Below, piece by piece: positions 1 through 9,491 of a DNA stretch of 64,000 nt. The stretch comes from Flavobacteriales bacterium (GTDB lineage Bacteria > Bacteroidota > Bacteroidia > JACJYZ01): the NCBI GenBank assembly GCA_020635855.1, contig JACJYZ010000004.1, positions 434,001 through 498,000 on the forward strand, written 5' to 3'. The notes beneath the pieces are model-generated. The model saw nothing but the letters and a program-made list of their open reading frames with translations, did no database searches and was not told where the DNA came from. The position numbers and the translations under genes were made by a program. Position 1 is the first letter of the stretch; each line of letters opens with the position of its first letter.

Positions 1-93
1 CGGCGACACAGCATTGGCCTCCACTACACGCTGGATGATCCGGATGCCGTGAATCCCCTGCAACGGAATTTTTCCACCCAATTAACCCCCTGA
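1..93 (+). CDS. nadB: C-terminal end of probable L-aspartate oxidase (partial)
   Basis: Frame 1 is open from the window edge to a TGA at 91-93 and gives 30 residues beginning RRHSIGLHYTLDDPD. An arginine-rich stretch followed by GLHYTLDYP-like residues is characteristic of the C-terminus of L-aspartate oxidase, the FAD enzyme that makes iminoaspartate for NAD synthesis. Only the tail is visible, so the call rests on this short motif. The next gene starts 2 bases after the stop, which suggests co-transcription. Confidence 0.55.
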   Translation, partial: RRHSIGLHYTLDDPDAVNPLQRNFSTQLTP

Positions 94-95
94 AG

Positions 96-608
96 ATGGC
101 ACTGATCAAACCTGTAGAAGGAAAAGAACCTCAATTCGGAAACAACTGCTACCTCGCCGACAATGCCACCATCGTAGGCGATGTGGTGATGGGCGATGAT
201 TGCAGCGTGTGGTTCAACGCCGTGGTTCGAGGGGATGTGCACTGGATCCGTATCGGCAACAAAGTGAACATACAGGACCATGCGGTGATCCATTGTACCT
301 ACCAGAAAGCGCCGGTCACCATCGGTAACAATGTATCCATCGGACACCGGGCCCTGGTACACGGTTGTACCATTGAAGACAATGTGCTCATCGGCATGGG
401 TGCCATCGTGATGGACGGCGTTGTGGTGGAGTCTCATTCGATCATCGCAGCTGGCGCTGTGGTACTGGAAGGTACACGCGTGGAAAGCGGAAGTGTGTAT
501 GCAGGCGTACCGGCGAAAAAGGTGAAGGAGGTGAGCAAAGAATTGTTCGAAGGTCAGATCCAGCGCATCTCCAACAACTATGTGATGTACGCGGACTGGT
601 TCCGGTGA
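96..608 (+). CDS. Gamma-carbonic-anhydrase-like hexapeptide-repeat protein
   Basis: The 170-residue protein is a left-handed beta-helix built from imperfect hexapeptide repeats (for example NATIVGDVVMGDDCSVW, residues about 24-40, and repeated I-G-x-x-V units). It carries the family's metal-site histidine pattern: NVNIQDHAVIH-like residues around 57-67 and IGHRALVHGC around 82-91. This is the YrdA/PaaY/gamma carbonic anhydrase family, a trimeric Zn or Fe protein of about 170-190 residues. Whether it hydrates CO2 or only binds a metal cannot be told from sequence. It follows the nadB end by 2 bases and is probably in the same transcript. Confidence 0.85.
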   Translation: MALIKPVEGKEPQFGNNCYLADNATIVGDVVMGDDCSVWFNAVVRGDVHWIRIGNKVNIQDHAVIHCTYQKAPVTIGNNVSIGHRALVHGCTIEDNVLIGMGAIVMDGVVVESHSIIAAGAVVLEGTRVESGSVYAGVPAKKVKEVSKELFEGQIQRISNNYVMYADWFR

Positions 609-638
609 AACGACCCGGGACAGTTCTGCTGCAAAGGC

Positions 639-930
639 TAAAGCTTCAAGCTGGAAGGATCTGAACGGTTGTCAAACAACGTAATCACTTCGATCCTGTT
701 TTTCTTTATCCTGTAATATAAGCTGGTTTGCTTGCTGACGACGCACCGGTATACTCCACTCTTTTCCCCGACACAGGACAACTCTTGGGCATCCTTGAAA
801 TTCGATCAAGATGTTCATCCAATCTGTGTACAAAAGTATGCTTGACCTGAACGGACCATTCCTTTTCCAGGTGATTCAAAAGATGTTCCAATCGAATGCT
901 TGCCCTCCTGGAAAAAACGATGTCCTTCAT
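639..930 (-). pseudogene. ParE/RelE-type toxin, frameshifted
   Basis: The reading frame from the ATG at 930 gives a typical RelE/ParE fold start (MKDIVFSRRASIRLEHLL), but it runs out of frame after KRVE and stops at 706. The neighbouring frame continues the family exactly with GVYRCVVSKQTSLYYRI, then KNRIEVITLFDNRSDP, to a TAG at 639-641. The span of 292 bases is 96 codons plus the stop plus one extra base, so a single inserted base near 753-762 explains the break. The healed protein would be about 96 residues, the normal family length. It overlaps the antitoxin by 4 bases (ATGA), the classic toxin-antitoxin arrangement. Either the toxin is inactivated or this is a sequencing error; the tail is too well preserved for an old pseudogene. 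Confidence 0.75.
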
Positions 931-1145
931 TTTTTTCGGTGCCGGGCGATAATGTCTTTGTATGAATGAACGGCACCTTTGTCCAGTTCTGCAATGCCTG
1001 CATCGATCTCATCCTTCTCTTCCTGAGTGAGTTCATCCCAGAAATCAGACTTATCCCGGATGTTTTCAATCTTCTTAAGGACCTTTTCGTCCTGAACCCT
1101 GAGAAGCCATTCGATCAGTGTCAGTTTCTTAGCCTGTATGTTCAT
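927..1145 (-). CDS. Probable antitoxin of a type II toxin-antitoxin pair
   Basis: This is a 72-residue protein rich in acidic and basic residues, with a central DELTQEEKDEIDAGIAELDKG segment and a C-terminal SYKDIIARHRKK. Small addiction-module proteins that precede ParE-type toxins share the E-E-K-x-x-I-x-x-G-I-x-x-x-x-x-G pattern followed by a V/S-H/Y segment. The first 35 residues look helical and could form the DNA-binding or dimer part. Its stop overlaps the toxin start by 4 bases. An inverted repeat lies directly upstream (1151-1189). The assignment comes from position and pattern, not from a diagnostic motif. Confidence 0.65.
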   Translation of the reverse strand: MNIQAKKLTLIEWLLRVQDEKVLKKIENIRDKSDFWDELTQEEKDEIDAGIAELDKGAVHSYKDIIARHRKK

Positions 1146-1150
1146 CGGTA

Positions 1151-1189
1151 ATAGCTTTTTGTAAAGTTAACGGTTTTGACAAAAGCTAT
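1151..1189. promoter_or_regulatory. Inverted repeat upstream of the antitoxin, possible operator
   Basis: The arms ATAGCTTTTTGT (1151-1162) and ACAAAAGCTAT (1179-1189) are complementary except for one extra T, separated by 16 bases. The element ends 6 bases before the antitoxin ATG, where the promoter of a self-regulated toxin-antitoxin operon would lie. Antitoxins of this kind usually bind palindromes at their own promoter; that it does so here is inference. Confidence 0.4.
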
Positions 1190-1218
1190 GTTTCAGGATG
1201 GACGCCGTGCTAACACCA

Positions 1219-2085
1219 TCAAAGTTCCGAGGATTCTCGTGGTTTATCCAGCACTTTGCGGATGGCATTCGCCTCCTGCATCATGCGGCGAAGCTTGTCG
1301 ATATGGCCGGCGCTGATCTCGTCCCGGAACTGTTGTACGATGGCGATGTAAGCATCCAGCACTTCGAGGATGTACTTGTCATTCTCCATATACACCTGCG
1401 CCCACATCTCCGGTGAACTCTTCGCCAGACGTACGGTGGAGCTGAAACCTCCACTTGCCAGGTTGAAGATCGCCTTTTCGTTTTCCTCCTTTTCCAGTAC
1501 AGCCAGCGCCAGGGCAAAAGAACTGATGTGTGAAATGTGTGACACGTAAGCCGCGTGCATGTCGTGTGCATCGGCATTCATGTACAGCAACCGCATGCCC
1601 AGCACGGTGTACATGTCTTCCACCCGTTGAACCGCTTCGGGCGCCGAAGCTTCCTTGTCGCAAATGATGCCCACCTTGCCACGGAACAAGTCGGGAATAG
1701 CTGCCCTCGGACCCGAATGCTCGGTACCTGCCATCGGATGTGACGACACATATTGTTTCCGGTTCGGGTGACCTGCGATCACGCGGGCAATGGAAGCCTT
1801 GGTGGAACCCATGTCGGTGACCACCTGGTGGGGTTTGATCTTGTCGAGTATTTTCGGAAGTACTTCCTTGATGGCAATTACGGGAATGGACAGCACCACG
1901 AGGTCGGCATGTTGCAACGCCTGATCCAGCGTGGCCACTTCGTCTATCAGGCCCAACTCAAGGGCGGTTGCGGCGTTCGCCACACTGCTATCCACACCCG
2001 TTACCTTGCTGGCAAAGCCGGCCGCTTTGAGGTCCATTGCAAGGGACCCTCCGATCAAACCCAAACCTACGACTGCAATCTGCAT
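1219..2085 (-). CDS. tyrA: Prephenate dehydrogenase
   Basis: The protein has 288 residues and oxidatively decarboxylates prephenate to 4-hydroxyphenylpyruvate with NAD+ on the way to tyrosine. The N-terminus is a Rossmann nucleotide-binding site, VGLGLIGGSLA (residues about 6-16), followed by an acidic residue after strand 2 (TGVDSS). The family block MAGTEHSGPRAA around residue 117 contains the catalytic histidine. The C-terminal half is the helical TyrA dimer domain (VSHISHISSFALALA). There is no fused chorismate mutase or ACT domain. It lies 6 bases downstream of an aminotransferase, as in aromatic operons of this phylum. Confidence 0.93.
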   Translation of the reverse strand: MQIAVVGLGLIGGSLAMDLKAAGFASKVTGVDSSVANAATALELGLIDEVATLDQALQHADLVVLSIPVIAIKEVLPKILDKIKPHQVVTDMGSTKASIARVIAGHPNRKQYVSSHPMAGTEHSGPRAAIPDLFRGKVGIICDKEASAPEAVQRVEDMYTVLGMRLLYMNADAHDMHAAYVSHISHISSFALALAVLEKEENEKAIFNLASGGFSSTVRLAKSSPEMWAQVYMENDKYILEVLDAYIAIVQQFRDEISAGHIDKLRRMMQEANAIRKVLDKPRESSEL

Positions 2086-2091
2086 GATGTA

Positions 2092-3264
2092 TTACGTTGT
2101 TACGTATGACGTTTGAACCCTTTTCAGGGCTTCGTCATAGACAGCTTCCGGACTGCAAAGTGAGATGCGCACGTGTCTCTTTCCATTGTTACCGAAGATC
2201 ATTCCGGGTGTGATGAAGATGTGTTTTTCGGCCAGGAGGCGTTCCACCATGGCTTCTGCTGTAGCTTCTCCTTCAGGTATGGACGCCCAAACGAACATAC
2301 CGGTTTGCTTTTCCCGGTAAGTACATCCAAGGGCATCGAAGAGTTCCCATACTTTTTTTCTTCTCTCCTCATAAATGCGGTTGCGCTCTGCATGCCAGTC
2401 GGCACCCAAATGCAGGGCGGTAACCGCCGCATCCTGGATGGGCCTGAACATGCCTGAATCCATGTTGCTCTTCACCCTCAGTACGGTTTGAATATGATCC
2501 GCCGCTCCCGCCAGCATACCTACACGCCAACCGGCCATGTTGTGCGACTTGCTGAGGGAGTTGAGTTCAATGGCCACTTCCTTCGCGTCCTCATACTGCA
2601 TGATGCTTGAGGGTTCACCCTCGTTCAACACCAGGCTGTACGGGTTGTCGTTCACCACCAGGATGTTTCTGTGTTTTGCCCATGCGAGCACGGCTTCCAT
2701 GGCCAGGTCATTGGCAGGTGTACCGGTAGGCATGTGCGGATAATTCAGCCAAAGGATTTTGGTCTTTGCATGCGCCAGCTTATCCAGCTCCTCCACCTGG
2801 GGTTGGTAATCATGTTCTTCCGTCAGGTTGTAGGTACGGATGTGCGCCTGCGCCAGTTTGGAAACGGCGGCATAGGTAGGATATCCCGGATCCGGTATCA
2901 ACACTTCATCTCCCGGGTTCACAAAGGCAAGGGTGATGTGCATGATGCCCTCTTTGGATCCCAGCAACGGGAGGATTTCTTTTACAGGATCAAGCAAAAC
3001 ACCATATGTGTTCCGGTACCAATCGGCAAGGGCCGAGCGTAACTCGGGTGTTCCGTTGTATGGTTGATAGGCATGATGTGCGGGGTCTTCCGCTGAACGG
3101 ATCAGGGTTTGAATGACATCTTCGGCCGGGGCCAGGTCGGGGCTTCCGATGCCCAGGTTAAGCACCTTATGTCCTTGGGCCCTCATGTCGGCGATCTGCC
3201 GGAGCTTGGTGGAGAAGTAGTATTCCTGAACTTCTTCCAGTCGGTTTGCGGGTGAAATGATCAT
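2092..3264 (-). CDS. Class I/II PLP-dependent aminotransferase, probable aromatic or LL-DAP type
   Basis: This is a fold-type I aminotransferase of 390 residues. The start is placed at the ATG at 3264 (MIISPANRLEEVQEYYF), which matches the usual start of Bacteroidota homologues; the 18 residues read further upstream look like leader sequence. The PLP lysine lies in LNSLSKSHNMAGWRVG, preceded by the PLP-contacting WLNYPHMPTGTPA and VVNDNPYS segments. In related genomes this gene sits between pheA and tyrA and is annotated as an aminotransferase of aromatic amino acid synthesis, while its sequence resembles LL-diaminopimelate aminotransferase. The direct link to tyrA favours tyrosine or phenylalanine synthesis, but the substrate is not settled by sequence. 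Confidence 0.85.
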   Translation of the reverse strand: MIISPANRLEEVQEYYFSTKLRQIADMRAQGHKVLNLGIGSPDLAPAEDVIQTLIRSAEDPAHHAYQPYNGTPELRSALADWYRNTYGVLLDPVKEILPLLGSKEGIMHITLAFVNPGDEVLIPDPGYPTYAAVSKLAQAHIRTYNLTEEHDYQPQVEELDKLAHAKTKILWLNYPHMPTGTPANDLAMEAVLAWAKHRNILVVNDNPYSLVLNEGEPSSIMQYEDAKEVAIELNSLSKSHNMAGWRVGMLAGAADHIQTVLRVKSNMDSGMFRPIQDAAVTALHLGADWHAERNRIYEERRKKVWELFDALGCTYREKQTGMFVWASIPEGEATAEAMVERLLAEKHIFITPGMIFGNNGKRHVRISLCSPEAVYDEALKRVQTSYVTT

Positions 3265-3356
3265 GATGGTTTGAGTACTCTGCCGCGAAGGTAGGCATTC
3301 GCGGGATTTTGAGTGCAATGACCGGCCGTCAATGAGGCCTTGGTGGGATGCGTCAT

Positions 3357-3385
3357 AAAAAAACCCCGGCGAACGGCCGGGGTTT
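3357..3385 (-). terminator. Rho-independent terminator of groES-groEL
   Basis: A perfect 10-bp stem (3361-3370 with 3376-3385, G+C-rich core CCCCGGC) encloses a 5-base loop. On the minus strand it is followed by a run of seven T (3363-3357 complement). It lies 23 bases past the groEL stop and separates it from the aminotransferase gene, which starts at 3264. Confidence 0.9.
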
Positions 3386-3408
3386 GGAATTGCTTTGCAA
3401 GGGAATGA

Positions 3409-5055
<1,647 letters not shown>

Positions 5056-5074
5056 TTAAGGTTGGTGAAACAAA

Positions 5075-5353
5075 TTAAAGGACGGCGAAGATATCAGACT
5101 CACGCATAATGAGGTAGTCCTGTCCGTCAATGCTGATTTCGGTTCCAGCGTACTTGCCATACAGAACGCTGTCGCCTTCCTTCACGGTCAAAGGCTCGTC
5201 TTTTTTACCACCACCTACGGCTACAATGGTTCCCCGTTGTGGTTTTTCCTTTGCCGTGTCAGGGATGATGATCCCACCTGCGGTGGTTTCTTCTGCAGGA
5301 GAGGCCTGCACGATCACCCGATCTGCGAGGGGCTTAATTTTGAGCTTTCCCAT
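5075..5353 (-). CDS. groS: Co-chaperonin GroES (10 kDa)
   Basis: This 92-residue protein forms the heptameric lid of the GroEL cage. It starts [16 protein letters not shown] and contains the mobile loop [19 protein letters not shown] (residues about 21-39) that docks on GroEL, and ends [11 protein letters not shown]. It is first in the groES-groEL pair. Its upstream region (5410-5494) carries a sigma-54-like promoter element and three spaced repeats, so heat or stress control through that element is likely. Confidence 0.98.
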   Translation of the reverse strand: MGKLKIKPLADRVIVQASPAEETTAGGIIIPDTAKEKPQRGTIVAVGGGKKDEPLTVKEGDSVLYGKYAGTEISIDGQDYLIMRESDIFAVL

Positions 5354-5409
5354 AATTCAAATTATTCTTAAGGTTTGACATATTTAGATGTTGAGGCAGC
5401 CTCCACCTT

Positions 5410-5494
5410 TCATATTCCGTGCCATGTGTCTGACAAGGGTTTGGCACCGGCAGATTGCTGACAAATTTGCCTGGCACTGTTCCATTGCCTGACA
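5410..5494 (-). promoter_or_regulatory. groESL control region: sigma-54-like -24/-12 element and three spaced TGTCAG sites
   Basis: Read on the minus strand toward groES, TGGCACG (5424-5418) is followed after 4 bases by ATGA (5413-5410). This matches the sigma-54 -24 box TGGCACG, with the GG-to-GA spacing of 10 bases, and half matches the -12 box TTGC. Upstream, TGTCAG occurs three times, with starts about 31 and 28 bases apart (three turns of helix). Each copy is followed by a TGCCA or TGGCA partner. A start site near 5398 would leave a leader of about 45 bases before groES. Promoter identity is inferred; the repeats are directly visible. Confidence 0.5.
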
Positions 5495-5541
5495 GATTTT
5501 CGGAAGACTCCCGGTCAGGCTGTCACACCCATGCTGGGTAA

Positions 5542-5904
5542 CTAGTTCTGTGGTTGCGCTTCTCCACCCTGTTCTTGCGCCGGCTGATCATCAAGGATGG
5601 GCAGTGCGGTGGGTTGTGAAAGATTGGTGCTGTTATCCACCTGATCCTGAATAACGGATTTGGGGGCATTGTCTTCAGATGTACCGCGGGTCATGCTGCT
5701 GAGAAGGCTGAGTCCGAGCAGGGCGATCACCAGTGTCCACGTGGCTTTTTCCAGGAAATCAGCGGTTTTTCTAACACCCACGATTTGGTTGCTTGCAGCA
5801 AAGGATGAGGCCAAACCGCCACCCTTTGAATTCTGCACCAGTACGATGAGGATCAACAGTACACAAACGATCAGTATAACGACGGTGATGATATTGAATA
5901 ACAT
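5542..5904 (-). CDS. secG: Preprotein translocase subunit SecG
   Basis: SecG is the small accessory subunit of the SecYEG channel in the inner membrane. The 120-residue protein has a first membrane helix (LFNIITVVILIVCVLLILIVLVQ, residues about 2-24). The family hallmark NSKGGGLASSF follows, then a second helix near TWTLVIALLGLSLLSS. The C-terminal 40 residues are a Gln/Pro/Asp-rich tail typical of Bacteroidota SecG. It is the last gene of the leftward miaB-lptE group; its start lies 1 base past the stop of the preceding gene. Confidence 0.93.
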   Translation of the reverse strand: MLFNIITVVILIVCVLLILIVLVQNSKGGGLASSFAASNQIVGVRKTADFLEKATWTLVIALLGLSLLSSMTRGTSEDNAPKSVIQDQVDNSTNLSQPTALPILDDQPAQEQGGEAQPQN

Positions 5905-5905
5905 A

Positions 5906-6844
5906 TCAGGTGGCTTTTTTGTCCTTTAATTCTTGAATAAGGCCTGCAAAGTAACGGGATTTTTCGGGATTTTTCAAAGCCAGCTTCTCATATATAACAA
6001 TAGCTTTATCCAGGTATCCCTGGTCGGCATAAATTCTTGCCAGGGTCTCTGTCAGAAACTCATCGTGTTCTGCCGCGCTTTGTCTGGCCATATTCTCCGG
6101 TGAAAAGAACTCAACTTTGGGCCTGCTGATCCGTGGTTCATTGCGGATGAAATCATCCACCAATTCATGTTGGGATCTGGAAGCAGGTTCCGGTGGCAGA
6201 ACTTCCGACGGTGTTTGTTCCACAGGTGGTTCGGGAAGCATCGGTTCCGGATCAGTCGGTTGATGCGGCTGTGATTCTTTCAACCAATCCGAGAAGCTTT
6301 TCCGTGCGGGAGGCTTTGGTTTCTTCGATTCAGCGGGTTGTTTTTTCTCCGGCTTCCGGACAGGTGTTTCCGCTGGTGGCGATTTCTCCACCTGTACTTC
6401 CGGTTTTTGGGGTATGATCTGTTCCGGTGGGGATGATAATTCGGTGGTGGGCTTCTCCTCTTTATCCGGCGAAATCGGTGGGAGCACAGGTGTCAGTTCC
6501 GGTTTTCGCTGCTGGCCCTTAACCTCGGGCTTTCTGTTTACCGGTTCTTCTTCCTTCACCGGTTTCTCCTTCTCTTCGGTCGGTTCGGGTCCCGTTTCGG
6601 TCAAGGTGTTCCCCGTCATGTACTGATGGAGGATGGACCGATCACCACAATACGCTGCAGCCACCCGAAGGGCATGATCAAACCGGTGGTCACTCCGCTG
6701 CTGAAGGGCAAGGGCCCAGAACATGCGGGCTGTTGTAAAATACGGGTAGGTTGCAAGAGCCTCTTCCATAGCAGCAAGTGGCGCGTCTTCCGGAAACGAT
6801 TTGCGCTTCACGGCTTTCATCCATATATTCTTATTAACAGTCAC
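5906..6844 (-). CDS. Conserved Bacteroidota protein with helical repeats and proline/glutamate-rich centre
   Basis: The protein has 312 residues and no enzyme motif. An N-terminal helical domain contains [16 protein letters not shown] and [17 protein letters not shown], a signature of a family found between lptE and secG in this phylum. A long low-complexity segment rich in Pro, Glu and Lys (about residues 80-240) follows. The C-terminus has a TPR-like pair of helices ([33 protein letters not shown]). The start is a GTG immediately after the lptE stop (6845-6847); an ATG eight codons later is the alternative. No signal peptide is seen, so it is probably cytoplasmic. The function is unknown. 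Confidence 0.75.
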   Translation of the reverse strand: MTVNKNIWMKAVKRKSFPEDAPLAAMEEALATYPYFTTARMFWALALQQRSDHRFDHALRVAAAYCGDRSILHQYMTGNTLTETGPEPTEEKEKPVKEEEPVNRKPEVKGQQRKPELTPVLPPISPDKEEKPTTELSSPPEQIIPQKPEVQVEKSPPAETPVRKPEKKQPAESKKPKPPARKSFSDWLKESQPHQPTDPEPMLPEPPVEQTPSEVLPPEPASRSQHELVDDFIRNEPRISRPKVEFFSPENMARQSAAEHDEFLTETLARIYADQGYLDKAIVIYEKLALKNPEKSRYFAGLIQELKDKKAT

Positions 6845-7387
6845 CTACCAGTTGATCATGATCCGGTCAAAAATATCCTGCGTCAATTGCTGGTTCACCT
6901 CATCCATGAGGTTTTCTTCCTGCGCTGTGAAATCCACATCATTGGCGTAATCCACATACCTGGAGAAGGTGGTTTCAAAGTCTTTGTTCTTCTCTTTTGT
7001 ATTGGTATACTTCACCTTTACCCGGATGGTCAACCGGTTGGCAGCAGCTACCTGGTCACCCTGAACGGCCACCGGATTGATTTCATAACCCACGATCTCA
7101 CCTTCAATGCTGATGTCTCCGGGCACCAACACCAGTTTCAGGTTGGATTGTCTGGTGAAAACATCTTTGAGTGCCTCTGTGAATTTCTGGCTCAGCAGCG
7201 GCTGCACAAGTGGTGCATTGTTCGGGAAATTGGCGATGTAAACGGTTTTGACCTCCGGCGGCATGTACACACCGTTCAGGCTATATATTCCACATCCGGA
7301 AACCGATAGGATCATCCAGGTGACCCAGGTGAAAAGCCATGTACGTCTTACGGGCTTACTGAATATGTCTGCGGTTTTACATGCCAT
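6845..7387 (-). CDS. lptE: LptE-like lipopolysaccharide assembly lipoprotein
   Basis: LptE plugs the LptD barrel that inserts lipopolysaccharide in the outer membrane. This 180-residue protein has a hydrophobic signal segment ending in the lipobox VSGC (Cys32). It is followed by GIYSLNG and then the conserved PPEVKTVYIANFPNNAPLV that marks the Bacteroidota LptE family. The rest is a mixed alpha/beta domain ending RIMINW. The start overlaps the preceding sigma-54 activator gene by 11 bases, and the next gene begins right at its stop, so translation is probably coupled. Confidence 0.88.
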   Translation of the reverse strand: MACKTADIFSKPVRRTWLFTWVTWMILSVSGCGIYSLNGVYMPPEVKTVYIANFPNNAPLVQPLLSQKFTEALKDVFTRQSNLKLVLVPGDISIEGEIVGYEINPVAVQGDQVAAANRLTIRVKVKYTNTKEKNKDFETTFSRYVDYANDVDFTAQEENLMDEVNQQLTQDIFDRIMINW

Positions 7388-8603
7388 ATTCTTTGATCTT
7401 GCGGTAGAGGGTCCTTTCGGAAATTCCCAGTTCCTCAGCTGCTTTCTTCCTTCTGCCTTTGTGTTTTTCCAGGGCCTTTTTGATCAGTTCCACCTCTTTG
7501 TCGACCAGTGACAGCGACTCTTCCGTCACGTCTTCATGTTCATCAATGTGGGTGACTTCATCCTCGGTTTGAACCGGTGCCGGATGCAAAGATGCTGAAG
7601 GCACATGTGCTTCATCAGCATACAACCTTCGGATGATCTGCGATTTTTCAGCGGTCATTTCCTGGCCTTGCGTACCACCATGCATCAGATCGGCCACCAG
7701 TTTTTTCAGATCGGTCATGTCCCGTTTCATGTCGAACAGGACTTTATACAGCAATTCCCGCTCCGAAAAACTTTGCTGACTTTCCTCGCCTCCATCTACC
7801 AGCACAGGCAGCTGGCTTCCCTGGTCGGCGGGCAGGTAGCCATTCAAGCGGTTGGCATCAATCTCCCGGCTTTGTTCAATGATAGACATTTGTTCAGCGA
7901 TGTTGCGCAATTGACGTACGTTGCCAGGCCACCGGTAATTCTCCAACAGCACAACTGCATCATCCGAAAGACGAATCGGTGGCATTTTGTATTTATCCGC
8001 AAAATCAGCCGTGAATTTTCTGAAGAGGAGATAAATATCTTCTTTCCGATCTCTCAGTGAAGGCACCCGAATGGGTACGGTATTCAAACGATAGTACAGA
8101 TCCTCCCTGAACTTCCCGGTGGCTACCGCCTGGGTAAGGTTCACATTGGTTGCAGCCACCACGCGAACATCGGTTTTGATAACCTTGGACGATCCTACCC
8201 GCAAGAATTCGCCCGACTCCAGAACCCGCAACAACCTGACCTGGGTAGACAACGGTAATTCAGCTACTTCATCCAGAAAAATGGTGCCTCCGTTGGCCAC
8301 CTCGAAATAGCCTTTTCTCGCATCATGTGCACCGGTGAATGAACCTTTCTCATGCCCGAACAATTCCGAATCGATGGTTCCTTCGGGAATAGCACCGCAG
8401 TTAACCGCAATCAGAGTACCGTGTTTGCGTTTGCTCAGATGGTGGATAATCTGAGGAAATACTTCTTTCCCTGTTCCGCTCTCACCCGTGATCAAAACCG
8501 TCATATCGGTTGGCGCCACCTGGATCGCGATTTCAATGGCACGATCCAGAAGCGGCGAATTGCCGATCACACCGAATCTTTGTTTTACCTCCTGTATTTT
8601 CAT
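7377..8603 (-). CDS. Sigma-54-dependent activator, AAA+ with Fis-type HTH, no receiver domain
   Basis: The 408-residue protein is a bacterial enhancer-binding protein. It begins directly with the AAA+ domain: Walker A GESGTGKE at residues 40-47, the sigma-54 contact loop GSFTGA at 87-92 (usually GAFTGA), and Walker B IFLDE at about 108-112. The arginine-finger region follows around residues 160-175, and a Fis-like HTH (KKAAEELGISERTLYRKIKEYGM) closes the protein. There is no receiver, GAF or PAS domain, so activity must be set by expression or a partner. It sits in the conserved miaB-activator-lptE-secG-groESL neighbourhood, close to a sigma-54-like groES promoter. It overlaps the genes on both sides. 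Confidence 0.92.
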   Translation of the reverse strand: MKIQEVKQRFGVIGNSPLLDRAIEIAIQVAPTDMTVLITGESGTGKEVFPQIIHHLSKRKHGTLIAVNCGAIPEGTIDSELFGHEKGSFTGAHDARKGYFEVANGGTIFLDEVAELPLSTQVRLLRVLESGEFLRVGSSKVIKTDVRVVAATNVNLTQAVATGKFREDLYYRLNTVPIRVPSLRDRKEDIYLLFRKFTADFADKYKMPPIRLSDDAVVLLENYRWPGNVRQLRNIAEQMSIIEQSREIDANRLNGYLPADQGSQLPVLVDGGEESQQSFSERELLYKVLFDMKRDMTDLKKLVADLMHGGTQGQEMTAEKSQIIRRLYADEAHVPSASLHPAPVQTEDEVTHIDEHEDVTEESLSLVDKEVELIKKALEKHKGRRKKAAEELGISERTLYRKIKEYGM

Positions 8604-9490
8604 GGCATTCCAATATTAATGTTGTTCCGGCCGGAATCGAACACCCCCTGCGCAAAAAGTGTCAGCCCACACCTGCCACCTGAAATGCGGGGTACGAACC
8701 CCACAGTTTTCGATCTATTCTCGTGGTTTTGCAGGTGCAATACCGGAACCAATATGCCGGTAAGCATTCCCACAAATGCGCCGGCTGCAAGGTCCGTCGG
8801 ATAATGACGACCGGATGCGTACCTCAAACAAGTAGTGGTGAGTGCTGCCGATCCCATCACCACAGGCACCAACCAGGTGCGCTTTTTGCCTTGCCGCGAC
8901 AGCATCGCTATGGTGGTGAGAAACGAAGCGGTCATCCAGGCACCGGATGCATGCCCGGAAGGGAAAGAACGCATTCCATCCGTACCTGCCTGCTCAATCT
9001 TTTCCGTATCGGTCAAAAGATGTCCCAACAAAAACGGTCGTGGGCGTGACACCATTTCCTTAAGCCAGTCCTTCACACCCGCCTGAATCAGCCAGGCTTC
9101 AGCGTACATCAGCCCTAGCGTTTGGGCTTGCTGCCATCGGTTATTGGAGACTTCATCCTGCCGTTTCCATAACCACGGATACAAGCCTACGATCCCGGCC
9201 ATCATGTAAGGCACGACGGTACTTGCGTGGTCGGCATGAACAGACCAGCGGTTCTTGGCATATCGATCCGGCCAGGGTAACTTCATTTGACTGTCAAGTG
9301 ATTCAAGGTCAGCATACGTCAGGACCGGATCCCGTGAAACAACGGCCGCGCTCCCGTATAATACGATGCCGGTGGACATCAGACTGAAGTCCCGAACGGG
9401 CTTAACCACAAAAGTTTTGGGTTGTTGCTGACCCTGGCCTATTCCCGGAAGGAATAGCATACATAACCAGAAGGCCAGCAATCGTTGCAT
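8600..9490 (-). CDS. PAP2-family membrane phosphatase, exported or envelope-bound
   Basis: This is a member of the type 2 phosphatidic acid phosphatase family, which removes phosphate from lipid or undecaprenyl phosphates on the outer face of a membrane. The start is taken at the ATG at 9490 (MQRLLAFWLCMLFLPG, a signal sequence), 1 base from the miaB stop. All three motifs are present: KEMVSRPRP (K-x6-RP), SFPSGH, and LRYASGRHYPTD (R-x5-H-x3-D). Several hydrophobic segments are visible. The length of 296 residues is normal for a periplasm-facing PAP2 with an N-terminal extension. Its stop overlaps the activator start by 4 bases. The lipid substrate is unknown. Confidence 0.85.
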   Translation of the reverse strand: MQRLLAFWLCMLFLPGIGQGQQQPKTFVVKPVRDFSLMSTGIVLYGSAAVVSRDPVLTYADLESLDSQMKLPWPDRYAKNRWSVHADHASTVVPYMMAGIVGLYPWLWKRQDEVSNNRWQQAQTLGLMYAEAWLIQAGVKDWLKEMVSRPRPFLLGHLLTDTEKIEQAGTDGMRSFPSGHASGAWMTASFLTTIAMLSRQGKKRTWLVPVVMGSAALTTTCLRYASGRHYPTDLAAGAFVGMLTGILVPVLHLQNHENRSKTVGFVPRISGGRCGLTLFAQGVFDSGRNNINIGMP

Positions 9491-9491
9491 A

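Noticed and set aside
5440..5490. Plus-strand TGGCAC-N7-TTGC pairs resembling sigma-54 promoters
   Set aside because: The GG-to-GC spacing is 12 bases instead of 10, and they point into the 3' end of a convergent gene. They are better read as parts of the repeated sites serving groES on the other strand.
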